A stretch of 64,000 nucleotides of DNA, taken from contig NZ_JAACFS010000001.1 in NCBI RefSeq assembly GCF_029051645.1, positions 248,001 to 312,000 of the forward strand. The letters are read 5' to 3'. Positions 1 to 7,572 of the stretch are shown piece after piece. The position numbers were made by a program, and so were the translations under genes. The number at the start of each line of letters is the position of its first letter. Position 1 is the first letter of the stretch. This stretch comes from Bradyrhizobium sp. CSA112 (GTDB lineage Bacteria > Pseudomonadota > Alphaproteobacteria > Rhizobiales > Xanthobacteraceae). The notes under the pieces are model-generated. The model ran no database searches and was not told the DNA's origin. It saw only the letters and a list, made by a program, of their open reading frames with translations.

Positions 1-975
1 GGCATCGGCAACCGCTGGGCCAACCGGCACACTGGTTCGATCGAGACCTACACCAAGGGCCGGACGTTTGTGCATGTTGATATCGAGCCGACGCAAATCG
101 GGCGCGTCTTCAATCCCGATTTCGGCATCGTGTCCGACGCCAAGGCGGCGCTGGAGCTGTTCGTTGCGGTCGCCAGGGAGTGGCGGAAGGCCGGCAAACT
201 GCGCGAGCGGCAGGCGTGGCCGGCGGCGTGCCAGGACCGCAAGCGCTCGATGCTGCGCAAGAGCCATTTCGACGACATGCCGATCAAGCCGCAGCGTGTT
301 TACGAGGAGATGAACAGGGCATTCGGGCGCGACACCTGCTATGTCAGCGTGATCGGACTGTCGCAGATCGCCGGCGCGCAGTTTCTGGGTGTCTACAGTC
401 CGCGCAACTGGATCAATGCAGGGCAGGCCGGTCCGCTCGGCTGGACATTGCCGGCGGCGCTCGGCGTGCGCGCGGCCGATCCGAGCCGCGAGATCGTCGC
501 GCTGTCGGGCGATTATGACTTCCAGTTCCTGATCGAGGAGCTCGCGGTAGGCGCCCAGTTCAAGCTGCCCTATCTCCACGTCGTCGTGAACAACTCCTAT
601 CTCGGGTTGATCCGCCAGGCGCAGCGCGGCTTCGACATGGATTACCATGTCCAGCTTTCCTTCGAGAACATCAACGCGCCCGAGCTTGGGGTCTATGGCG
701 TGGACCACGTCGCAGTCGCCGAAGGGCTGGGCTGCAAGGCGATCCGCGTCACCGATCCGAACCATGCGCAGGAAGCCTTCGCAACCGCGCGCGAATGGAT
801 GGCCGAATTCAAGGTGCCCGTTGTCGTCGAGTTCATTCTCGAACGGGTTACCAATATCTCGATGGGCACCGAGATCGACAACATCATCGAATTCGAGGAG
901 GTGCTCGATCTGCCGCTGGATGACACGCCGGCCAAATCGAGCGCGCCGCAATCCGGCAAGCTGCTGCCGGCATAA
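1..975 (+). CDS. gcl: Glyoxylate carboligase, C-terminal part (5' end outside window)
   Basis: Condenses two glyoxylate molecules to tartronate semialdehyde and CO2, using ThDP in the cytoplasm. The frame is open from base 1, so the N-terminal and part of the central domain lie upstream. Visible are the end of the central domain and the C-terminal ThDP-binding domain with [28 protein letters not shown] and [13 protein letters not shown], the last two giving the usual GD...N metal/ThDP motif. The C-terminal stretch with '[12 protein letters not shown]' is typical of Gcl rather than acetolactate synthase. It heads the order gcl-hyi-reductase, spaced 17 and 34 bp, consistent with one operon for glyoxylate assimilation. 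Confidence 0.95.
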   Translation, partial: GIGNRWANRHTGSIETYTKGRTFVHVDIEPTQIGRVFNPDFGIVSDAKAALELFVAVAREWRKAGKLRERQAWPAACQDRKRSMLRKSHFDDMPIKPQRVYEEMNRAFGRDTCYVSVIGLSQIAGAQFLGVYSPRNWINAGQAGPLGWTLPAALGVRAADPSREIVALSGDYDFQFLIEELAVGAQFKLPYLHVVVNNSYLGLIRQAQRGFDMDYHVQLSFENINAPELGVYGVDHVAVAEGLGCKAIRVTDPNHAQEAFATAREWMAEFKVPVVVEFILERVTNISMGTEIDNIIEFEEVLDLPLDDTPAKSSAPQSGKLLPA

Positions 976-992
976 ATCGAGGAGAGTAGATC

Positions 993-1778
993 GTGCCGAA
1001 ATTTGCCGCCAATCTCACCATGCTGTTCGGCGAGCAGCCGTTCCTCGATCGCTTCGCCGCCGCCAAGGCCGCAGGATTCAGCGGGGTGGAATATCTATTC
1101 CCGTATGATTTCGACAAGGCCGAGCTGCGCGAGCAGTTGCACCAGCACGGGCTGACGCAGGTGCTGCACAACCTTCCCGCGGGGGACTGGGGAGCCGGCG
1201 AGCGCGGCATCGCCATCCTGCCCGACAGAGTGGAAGAGTTTCGCGATGGTGTCGCGCGCGCCATCGACTACGCCAAGGCGCTCGATTGCCGGCAGCTCAA
1301 CTGCCTCGTCGGCATCGCACCCAATGGCGTAGATAAGGTCGAGCTGAACGAGGTGCTGGTGGGAAATCTGCGCTTCGCAGCGGATGCGCTCGCCAGGGAA
1401 GGGATCAGGCTCTTGATCGAGCCGATCAATACGATCGATATTCCCGGCTTCTTTCTGAACAGGACCGAACAGGCGCTGCAGATCATCGCCGACGTGCGCT
1501 CGAGCAATTTGTTCGTGCAGTACGACATCTACCACATGCAGGTGATGGAAGGCGACATTGCGCGCACCTTGCAAAAGCACCTGCCGCGCATCGCGCATGT
1601 TCAGCTCGCCGACAATCCCGGGCGCAACGAACCCGGCACCGGCGAGATCAACTATCCCTTCCTGTTCCGGCATCTCGACGCTATTGGTTATCGCGGCTGG
1701 ATCGGGTGCGAATACAAGCCGAGGACGACGACGGTCGAGGGCCTCGGCTGGCACGCCGCGTTGACGGCCGATACCTGA
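993..1778 (+). CDS. hyi: Hydroxypyruvate isomerase
   Basis: Interconverts hydroxypyruvate and tartronate semialdehyde. A 261-residue TIM-barrel protein of the AP-endonuclease-2-like sugar isomerase fold, the usual Hyi length. It starts 'PKFAANLTMLFGEQPFLDRF', the family's typical opening, and keeps 'LLIEPINTIDIPGF' and 'QYDIYHMQVMEGD', which carry metal-ligand Glu, Asp and His residues in this family. The start is GTG at 993, preceded by GAGGAGAG at good spacing. It lies between gcl and the tartronate semialdehyde reductase, which agrees with the assignment. Confidence 0.93.
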   Translation: MPKFAANLTMLFGEQPFLDRFAAAKAAGFSGVEYLFPYDFDKAELREQLHQHGLTQVLHNLPAGDWGAGERGIAILPDRVEEFRDGVARAIDYAKALDCRQLNCLVGIAPNGVDKVELNEVLVGNLRFAADALAREGIRLLIEPINTIDIPGFFLNRTEQALQIIADVRSSNLFVQYDIYHMQVMEGDIARTLQKHLPRIAHVQLADNPGRNEPGTGEINYPFLFRHLDAIGYRGWIGCEYKPRTTTVEGLGWHAALTADT

Positions 1779-1812
1779 CCAAGAACCAAGAAAAGACAAA
1801 GGGGAGTTTGAA

Positions 1813-2700
1813 ATGATCGATATCGGCTTTATTGGCCTCGGCACCATGGGGCGCCCGATGGCAGGCCATCTCCAGGCCGCCGGCCACCGCCTGTTCCTGC
1901 ACGATGTTGGGCCCATTGCACCGGAGCTGGTCGCCGCGGGCGGCGTGGTCTGCAAGTCGGGCAAGGAAGTCGCCGAGCAGGCCGACGTCGTGATCGTCAT
2001 GGTGCCTGATACGCCGCATGTGGAAGCGGTCCTGTTCGGGCCGGACGGCGTCGCGGCCGGGCTGTCGAAAGGCAAGATCGTCGTCGACATGAGTTCGATC
2101 TCGCCGCTCGCCACCAAGGAGTTTGCCAAGAAGATCGAGGCGCTCGGCGCCGACTATCTCGATGCGCCCGTCTCCGGCGGCGAAGTCGGGGCCAAGGCGG
2201 CGAGCCTCACCATCATGGTCGGTGGGCCGGAGCGCGCGTTCAACGCCTTGAAGCCGGTGTTCGACAAGATGGGCAAGAACGTCACGCTGGTGGGCGCCAA
2301 CGGCGACGGGCAGACGACCAAGGTCGCCAACCAGATCATCGTGGCGCTGACGATTGAGGCGGTTGGCGAAGCGCTGTTGTTTGCATCGAAGGCCGGCGCG
2401 GATCCGGCGCTGGTGCGGAAGGCGCTGATGGGCGGCTTTGCGTCGTCGCGAATTCTCGAAGTGCACGGCGAGCGCATGGTGAAGCGCAACTTCGAGCCGG
2501 GCTTCCGCATCGAGCTGCACCAGAAGGATCTCAACCTGGCGCTGGAAGGCGCGCGTGCGCTCGGCATTTCCTTGCCGAGCACGGCGGTCGCTCAGCAATT
2601 GTTCAGCTCGTGCACCGCTCATGGCGGCAAGGCGTGGGACCATTCGGGCATGGTGCGCGCGCTGGAAATGATGGCAAGCCACGAGATCGCTGCAGCTTGA
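1813..2700 (+). CDS. glxR: 2-hydroxy-3-oxopropionate (tartronate semialdehyde) reductase
   Basis: Reduces tartronate semialdehyde to D-glycerate with NAD(P)H. 295 residues of the beta-hydroxyacid dehydrogenase family. The N-terminus has the Rossmann motif GFIGLGTMGRPMAGHL, then the substrate-loop signature DAPVSGGEVGA near residue 120 and a helical C-terminal domain with 'QKDLNLALEGAR'. A Shine-Dalgarno GGGGAG precedes ATG 1813. Last gene of the gcl-hyi operon, followed by a clear intrinsic terminator. GarR or 3-hydroxyisobutyrate dehydrogenase would look similar; the neighbours decide for tartronate semialdehyde. Confidence 0.92.
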   Translation: MIDIGFIGLGTMGRPMAGHLQAAGHRLFLHDVGPIAPELVAAGGVVCKSGKEVAEQADVVIVMVPDTPHVEAVLFGPDGVAAGLSKGKIVVDMSSISPLATKEFAKKIEALGADYLDAPVSGGEVGAKAASLTIMVGGPERAFNALKPVFDKMGKNVTLVGANGDGQTTKVANQIIVALTIEAVGEALLFASKAGADPALVRKALMGGFASSRILEVHGERMVKRNFEPGFRIELHQKDLNLALEGARALGISLPSTAVAQQLFSSCTAHGGKAWDHSGMVRALEMMASHEIAAA

Positions 2701-2727
2701 TTTCTTAGTAGCTCCCTGTGACTGGAA

Positions 2728-2756
2728 CCGCGTCGAAATTTCGGCGCGGCCTTTTT
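2728..2756 (+). terminator. Rho-independent terminator after glxR
   Basis: CCGCG and CGCGG arms enclose a CGAAATTTCG core (one T-G pair), followed by CCTTTTTG. It lies 27 bp after the glxR stop and would end the gcl-hyi-glxR transcript. Confidence 0.8.
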
Positions 2757-2773
2757 GCGTCCACATTGGAACC

Positions 2774-2798
2774 GGAACCTCCCACGCCTCCAGTGGTT
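2774..2798 (+). promoter_or_regulatory. EcfG-type promoter candidate (one mismatch)
   Basis: GGAAC at 2774-2778, a 16-bp spacer, then GGTT at 2795-2798 (consensus CGTT). It ends 31 bp before the DUF1236 gene start. One base differs from the consensus, so it is weaker than the sites at 34134, 35035, 35854 and 37382. Confidence 0.45.
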
Positions 2799-2829
2799 GA
2801 GCCACATCGTCAATTCACTGGAGAGTGCA

Positions 2830-3213
2830 ATGAATAATCGTTTGGCTGTTTCACTGATTGCTGCTTCGTTGCTGACCTCGGGCGCGGCATTCGCTCAATC
2901 GACGACCGCGCAAGGTGCAGCGGACGGCGCTGCCGCGGGCGCCGAAGTCGGTGGCCCGGTCGGCGCGATTGTCGGCGGCACCGTCGGCGCTGCGGTCGGC
3001 GCAGCCGTGGAAATTCCGAACGCCGTGATCAATTCGATTCCGCGCGAACGTTCTGTTGTGGTTCGTGAGCGGGTGGTGGTGGGCGAGCCGTTGCCGCCGA
3101 CCGTCGCACTGCGTACGGTGCCGCGGCACACCGAATACCGCTATGCGGTCATCAATGATCGCCGTGTAATCGTGGAGCCGCGCACGCGCAGGGTCGTCAG
3201 GATCCTCGACTGA
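2830..3213 (+). CDS. DUF1236 family secreted small protein
   Basis: 127 residues. A Sec signal peptide spans about residues 1-22 (AASLLTSGAAFAQ, cleavage after AFA). A Gly/Ala-rich stretch with repeated 'GGPVGAIVGG' follows, then a C-terminal DUF1236 domain with 'VGEPLPPTVALRTVP' and the tail 'RRVIVEPRTRRVVRIL'. Function is unknown; the family is expanded in Bradyrhizobium and probably periplasmic or envelope-associated. ATG 2830 is preceded by GGAGAG. It is monocistronic between two terminators with an EcfG-like promoter upstream, which suggests stress control (inference). Confidence 0.8.
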   Translation: MNNRLAVSLIAASLLTSGAAFAQSTTAQGAADGAAAGAEVGGPVGAIVGGTVGAAVGAAVEIPNAVINSIPRERSVVVRERVVVGEPLPPTVALRTVPRHTEYRYAVINDRRVIVEPRTRRVVRILD

Positions 3214-3236
3214 CGAAGGCAACAGTCGCCAAGCCA

Positions 3237-3268
3237 TCCTCGCGGGTGATCCCCGCGAGGAATTTTTT
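3237..3268 (+). terminator. Rho-independent terminator after the DUF1236 gene
   Basis: CCTCGCGGG and CCCGCGAGG form a 9-bp perfect stem (10 with the flanking T-A pair) around a short loop, followed by AATTTTTT. It lies 24 bp after the DUF1236 stop and just before the end of the convergent VanZ-like gene. Confidence 0.9.
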
Positions 3269-3273
3269 ATGGG

Positions 3274-3627
3274 TTACGGCAGCGATCGCTGCGTTCGCCT
3301 GAGCTTCCAGTCGAGCGCCGCGGCAATCACAAGGCCGAGAGACGCTGCGAGCGCGTCGACCACGAAATCTGCCATCCGCGCGTGCCGGCCGGGCGCCCAG
3401 AACTGCAAGACTTCGATCAGACCGGTGAAGACAATGACAAAGGTCGCTGTAAGCGAACGGCTTCGCGCGTGGGCCAGCCCGAAGGCGAGCCCCAGTAGCA
3501 CAAAGGCCAGCGCGTGCTCGCCGTTCTGCCCCAGGTTCAAGTGGGGTCGTCGTTCCGCTGGCCCGAGGGTCGCGAAGGCAATGGCTGCGGCAAGGCCCCA
3601 GGCGAATAGTCGAAGGATGATCGTCAT
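3274..3627 (-). CDS. VanZ-like family membrane protein
   Basis: 117 residues from ATG 3627. Hydrophobic segments sit near residues 3-20, 35-50, 57-75 and 85-105. The 'GQNGEHALAFVLLGLAFG' and 'EVLQFWAPGRHARMADFVVDALAASLG' regions match the VanZ-like pattern (H-x-x-x-F then E-x-x-Q-x-x-x-x-R-x-x-x-x-D). The family has no settled function in proteobacteria. The frame stays open to 3792, but the upstream 55 residues are not family-like, so the internal Met was chosen. Confidence 0.75.
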   Translation of the reverse strand: MTIILRLFAWGLAAAIAFATLGPAERRPHLNLGQNGEHALAFVLLGLAFGLAHARSRSLTATFVIVFTGLIEVLQFWAPGRHARMADFVVDALAASLGLVIAAALDWKLRRTQRSLP

Positions 3628-3700
3628 GGGGCCGGCATAGCACACATTCCATACGGTAAGTCCATGCGCACGAACGACGCAATGCCCGGTGGTTAATCTG

Positions 3701-4327
3701 TCAGAGTGGCTCCCGTACGCCCATACCGTGCATGAAGTGCTCCCGTATCTGTACGGGATCGCGGCGGGTGGTGCCTGTGCCCGGCTTGTCATCGATACGC
3801 ACGCCGATCAGCGTCGGGCCTGCGGCCGATATGGATTGTTCGATCAGGCGCTCGAAATCGTCTTCGTCCGCCGCCCAGGTGCTGTTGGCGAGCCCGCTCG
3901 CGACAGCGATGGCGACGATGTCGGCGACGGCGGCAGCCGGTGTCGGCTGCGCGCCGGTGATCTGGTAGATGCCGTTGTCCATCACCACCATGGTGAGGTT
4001 CTTCGGCGCCAGTGTCGCGATCGTCGTCAGCGAACCCAGTTGCATCAACAGCGAGCCGTCGCCCTCGAGTGCAAACACGCGGCGATCCGGCTGCGCCAGC
4101 GCCACGCCGAGCGCGATCGGGAAGGCAAGGCCCATGCTGCCGAGCATGTAGAAATTCTGCGGCCGGTGGCCGGCGGCCCACAGGTCGAAATTGGTATTGC
4201 CGATACCGCCGATCACGGCTTCCTCGTTCTTCAACTTCGCGATCAGCCGCGAGGTCAGATCGAAGCGGTTCATGACCTTGGTATTGCGGGCCGGGTTGTC
4301 GTTGGCGCTGTTCATGAGATCGCTCAC
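3701..4327 (-). CDS. TPP-dependent decarboxylase beta subunit (ComE/sulfopyruvate decarboxylase-like)
   Basis: 208 residues carrying the ThDP-binding half of a split 2-oxoacid decarboxylase: 'HRPQNFYMLGSMGLAFPIALG', then EGDGSLLMQLG...MDNGIYQITG, the GDGS...N diphosphate/Mg motif. The family covers sulfopyruvate decarboxylase (ComDE) and phosphonopyruvate decarboxylase, which decarboxylate a 3-substituted pyruvate to an aldehyde. It starts at GTG 4327, overlapping the alpha subunit stop as GTGA, so the two are translationally coupled. The substrate is not proven by sequence; no xsc, suyAB or ppm gene is seen in the window. Confidence 0.8.
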   Translation of the reverse strand: MSDLMNSANDNPARNTKVMNRFDLTSRLIAKLKNEEAVIGGIGNTNFDLWAAGHRPQNFYMLGSMGLAFPIALGVALAQPDRRVFALEGDGSLLMQLGSLTTIATLAPKNLTMVVMDNGIYQITGAQPTPAAAVADIVAIAVASGLANSTWAADEDDFERLIEQSISAAGPTLIGVRIDDKPGTGTTRRDPVQIREHFMHGMGVREPL

Positions 4328-4908
4328 TTGTCGAAGACCTTGCCGCCGGTGAGCAGCGGCGAGAGGATCAGCGCCACCGGCGCCTGGGTTGTGATGGCCT
4401 GCTTGATGGAGCGGTCGACGATGAACTCGAATTCATCGAGCCGCGTCGCGGTGTGATGCTCCATTGCAAGCGAATCCAGCACCGGGCGCATGGTGCGGCA
4501 CACCAGCGACTGCCCGTAGTTGAATTCGCCGAGCGTGCCGCGCTCGGAGACGAACATGATCAGGGGGATCTGGTAGGGGATTGCCAGCGACGCCAGCACG
4601 TTCGCGAGCGTGGCAAACCCCGACGTCTGCATCAGCACTGCGCCGCGCATGCCGCCCATCCAGGCGCCGGAGACGATCCCGACCGCTTCCTCCTCGCGCG
4701 CCGCTGGAAAGGTCGTGAAGAAGGGATCGGCGTGCAGGTTCTTGATCAGCGTCGTCAGGACGCGGTCGGGCACGTAAGGGACCAAGCGGATATCGTTGCG
4801 CTTGAGCGTTTGCAGCACGATGTCGTGCCAGCTCATTTCGGAAGTGCTCCTTTCGGAAGTGCTCTTCTCGGAAGTACCTGGCGAGTTTTTTTCCTCTGCA
4901 ACCGCCAT
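4324..4908 (-). CDS. TPP-dependent decarboxylase alpha subunit (ComD-like)
   Basis: 194 residues, the pyrimidine-binding half of the split decarboxylase: 'LVPYVPDRVLTTLI', 'AAREEEAVGIVSGAWMGG' (the catalytic Glu that activates ThDP lies in REEEAVG), 'LMQTSGFATLANVLASLAIPYQIPLIMFVSERG'. ATG 4908 has AGGGAG eight bases upstream. The first 24 residues are a Ser/Thr/Glu-rich extension made of three 15-bp repeats (S-T-S-E units) before the conserved MSWHDIV; ATG 4836 is the alternative, shorter start. Forms a heteromeric enzyme with the downstream subunit. Confidence 0.8.
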   Translation of the reverse strand: MAVAEEKNSPGTSEKSTSERSTSEMSWHDIVLQTLKRNDIRLVPYVPDRVLTTLIKNLHADPFFTTFPAAREEEAVGIVSGAWMGGMRGAVLMQTSGFATLANVLASLAIPYQIPLIMFVSERGTLGEFNYGQSLVCRTMRPVLDSLAMEHHTATRLDEFEFIVDRSIKQAITTQAPVALILSPLLTGGKVFDK

Positions 4909-5247
4909 TTCGGTCTCCCTTTGTCCGCGACGATTTTTCGTCGGCTTTCATTCTTGGAGCGGCGAAACTTGACGCCATCGGCGAGATTGTCAACATGTTC
5001 CGATCGTATCCTGCTCTGCGCCGCGCGCCGCTACAGCCGGGATGCGACGAGTAAGATAAGCAAGAAAAGATACCGGGAGGGGCAATGGCTGGATATATCC
5101 GAAATGCTGCCAACGCGGCGGCGCTGGCCGCGGCCGCTGCGCCGCGGGCACTTCCACTGAGACCTGTCACCTGATCATGGCCGCCACCGGCCATTCCGCC
5201 CAACCAGCCAAGCCCTGCGCTCTTCGAACCGAAAGTTGCCAAGAAAC
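4909..5247. other. Divergent intergenic region, decarboxylase / dehydrogenase
   Basis: Holds the promoters of the divergent decarboxylase operon and hydroxyacid dehydrogenase. The only coding signal seen is the 29-codon frame at 5085-5174. No clear operator or sigma-70 boxes could be assigned by eye. Confidence 0.5.
5085..5174 (+). CDS. Possible 29-residue leader peptide
   Basis: ATG 5085 follows a strong GGGAGGGG Shine-Dalgarno sequence by two bases. The product starts MAGYIRNAANAAALAAAAAP and is Ala-rich (about 11 Ala in the first 20). It ends 73 bp before the hydroxyacid dehydrogenase start. No homology is recognised. It may be a leader peptide, a short real protein or the remnant of a gene start. 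Confidence 0.3.
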   Translation: MAGYIRNAANAAALAAAAAPRALPLRPVT

Positions 5248-6297
5248 ATGACCGTCAACAACAAGCGCGTGTTCTACGTCAAGTATCTCGCCCACGAAAT
5301 CTATATCGATATCCTGAAAGCGCGCGCCGACGTGCGGCTCGACCGGCTGGAGAACGAAAGCCCCGATGAGGTCGCAGCGCCGATATTGTCGGCGGCGCAT
5401 GCCTATCAAGTCGGTGCGGCGCGTGACGAGATCGCCGGGCATTTCCATGTCAACAAGGACCTGTTGCAGCGGGCGCCGAACCTCCTGATCGTGTCCTCGA
5501 ACGGCGCGGGCTTCGATCCCGTGGACGTCGATGCCTGCACGGCGGCCGGCGTGCTCGTCGTCAATCAATCCGGCGGCAACGCCAATTCGGTCGCGGAGCA
5601 TGCATTGGGGATGATGCTGACGCTGTCCAAGCGCATCCTCGAATCCGACCGCGCGCTGCGCCGCGAGGCCAACGTCAATCGTAATGCGCTGATCGGCAAT
5701 GAGGTTCAGGGCAAGACTGTCGGTATCGTTGGCATCGGCAACGTCGGCCGCCGTATCGCCGAGCTCTGCAACGGCTTGCTGCATATGAAGGTGATCGCCT
5801 ACGATCCTTATCTGACGGCGGAAGAAATCGCCGCCCGCGGTGGCGAAAAGGTTGAGCTTCACGATCTGATGCGCCGCTCGGACTTCGTCTCGATCTCCTG
5901 TCCCTTGACCAAGGACAATCGTCGTATGATCGGCGCCCGCGAATTCGCGCTGATGCAGCCGCATGCATTTTTCATCACGACCGCGCGCGGCTTCATTCAC
6001 GATGAGGTCGCGCTCTATGAGGCGCTGCGCGAGAAGCGTATTGCGGGGGCCGGACTCGACGTCTGGGACAAGGAGCCGCCGCCGCCGGAGCATCCGCTGC
6101 TGCAGTTCGACAATGTGCTGGCCAGCCCGCATACGGCGGGCGTGACGAAGGAGGCGCGGGTGAACATGGGCAGGATCGCCGCCGAACAGATCCTCGATGC
6201 GCTCGACGGCAAGCGGCCGCCACGCATCGTCAATCCCGAGGTGTGGTCGGCTTACGTGAAGCGCTTCGAGCGCGCATTTGGATTTGCGCCGAAATAG
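5248..6297 (+). CDS. D-isomer-specific 2-hydroxyacid dehydrogenase
   Basis: About 349 residues, NAD(P)-dependent oxidation or reduction of a 2-hydroxy acid. It carries the family landmarks: 'VSSNGAGFDPVDVDAC' (substrate domain), 'NQSGGNANSVAEHALGMML', the Rossmann loop VGIVGIGNVGRRIAEL, the catalytic Arg in 'FFITTARGFIHDEVALYEAL', the Glu in GLDVWDKEPP, and the His in SPHTAGVTKEA. ATG 5248 is chosen over the in-frame TTG at 5236. It is divergent from the ComDE-like decarboxylase. SlcC sulfolactate dehydrogenase belongs to this superfamily, so a C3-sulfonate or other 3-substituted lactate is a possible substrate (inference). Confidence 0.8.
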   Translation: MTVNNKRVFYVKYLAHEIYIDILKARADVRLDRLENESPDEVAAPILSAAHAYQVGAARDEIAGHFHVNKDLLQRAPNLLIVSSNGAGFDPVDVDACTAAGVLVVNQSGGNANSVAEHALGMMLTLSKRILESDRALRREANVNRNALIGNEVQGKTVGIVGIGNVGRRIAELCNGLLHMKVIAYDPYLTAEEIAARGGEKVELHDLMRRSDFVSISCPLTKDNRRMIGAREFALMQPHAFFITTARGFIHDEVALYEALREKRIAGAGLDVWDKEPPPPEHPLLQFDNVLASPHTAGVTKEARVNMGRIAAEQILDALDGKRPPRIVNPEVWSAYVKRFERAFGFAPK

Positions 6298-6327
6298 GCC
6301 ATCACCTCCGCAAGGGACAATCCCACG

Positions 6328-7204
6328 ATGGCCGAACCGGCAGGTCGCTTTTATGAGTCCCAGGGGCTGCGGTTGCACTATGTCGATTGGGGCAACGTAT
6401 CAGCGCCACCGCTGATCCTGGTCCATGGCGGGCTCGACCATTGCCGCAACTGGGATGCGATCGCGCGGGAATTGCAGCCGCATTTCCATGTTATGGCCCC
6501 GGATCTGCGCGGCCATGGCGATTCCGAATGGGCGAAAGGAAGCAGCTACAGCCTGACCGACAATGTCTACGACCTTACCCGGTTGATGCGTTTCGCAGAG
6601 CTGCAGGATGCCGCGATCGTAGGCCATTCGATGGGAGGCATGGTCGCGTTGGCCTATGCCGGTACTTATCCGGGGAAGGTATCGCGCCTCGTCGTGCTCG
6701 ATGGTGTTTTCCTGTCGGGCTCGCAACCAGCGCCGATCGCCGAACAGATGTCGCGCTGGATCGACCAGCTCGACCGTATCTCGGAGTATCAACCGAGCGC
6801 TTTCCGGACGATCGACGAGGCGGCGCGGCGGCTTTCGGCTCGCAACAGGCGGCTGACACCGGCGCTGGCGCTTCACCTTGCCAGCCATGGCGTCCGCCAG
6901 GGCTCCGATGGTCTCTATCGCTGGAAGTTCGATCATTATCAGCGGGCGAGGGCGCCGTATCGGTTATCGCCGGACGACTATGCCGCCCTGTGGTCGCGGA
7001 TCACCTGTCCAACCCCTGTTGATGTGGGGGGATGAAAGCTTTCTGTCCGACCCCGAGGCCGCAGGGCTGCTCGCGCATTTCAAGGGAGTCGAACTGCAGA
7101 AGATCGCGGGCGCCGGACACTGGCTCCATCATGACCGGCTCGATGTGGTCCTCGCATCGCTGCGGCGGTTTCTCGATGCGCCGCAACCTACTCAAGGACG
7201 GTGA
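6328..7204 (+). pseudogene. Alpha/beta hydrolase, frameshifted
   Basis: Encodes an alpha/beta-hydrolase fold protein: HGG oxyanion region (LILVHGGLDHCRNWD), PDLRGHGDSEWAKG, and nucleophile elbow VGHSMGGMVALAY with the catalytic Ser. The first frame ends at 7035 in a non-family tail. The family's cap and C-terminal segment, with 'LLMWGDESFLSDPEAAGLL' and the catalytic His in GAGHWLHHDRLD, continues in another frame to 7204. Removing one C from the CCCC run at 7013-7016 restores one reading frame, so a 1-base insertion (or sequencing error) splits a gene of about 291 residues. It lies 30 bp after the hydroxyacid dehydrogenase and was probably cotranscribed with it. Confidence 0.8.
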
Positions 7205-7272
7205 TCTCCGACGAGAGCGTCTACGTCAACGCCCAGACGCTGGCGGTCAATAGCGGCATTACCGGGCTTTGA
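7201..7272 (+). pseudogene. C-terminal remnant of a short-chain dehydrogenase
   Basis: 23 residues, SDESVYVNAQTLAVNSGITG in the core, resemble the SDR C-terminal consensus 'S-D-x-S-x-Y-V-T-G-Q-T-L-x-V-D-G-G'. No other part of an SDR precedes it, since the hydrolase remnant occupies the upstream sequence. This fits a deletion scar. Confidence 0.4.
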
Positions 7273-7572
7273 AGGTCGGAATCCGGGAGAAAATCTCGTT
7301 CGCTGCGGGGGCGATGGCGGCAATAAATCCACTGCCGATTGGCCTGCCGACGAAGCGCGCATTGCTATTTTCCCTGACATCTCGACTACTTAGCCGGGTA
7401 AGACCATCTTTCCTGTGCGCCTTTGCCCCCGGCGCACATGGAAGATGAAGAGATGCGACAGGTTCGTTCATTGCTGCGTAACGCCCGGTCCCGGATCGGA
7501 CGTCGGCTGGCCCAGATCGTCGCCATCGCCGCCGCCAGCCTACCGGTCGCCGGCGCTTAAGGCGCGCGTCCT
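7273..7572. other. Non-coding stretch, nothing recognised
   Basis: 300 bp between the SDR scar and the end of the minus-strand PLP enzyme. Short frames are present on both strands, but none has a ribosome binding site or family-like residues. No terminator with a clear T-run is visible for either side. Confidence 0.5.
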
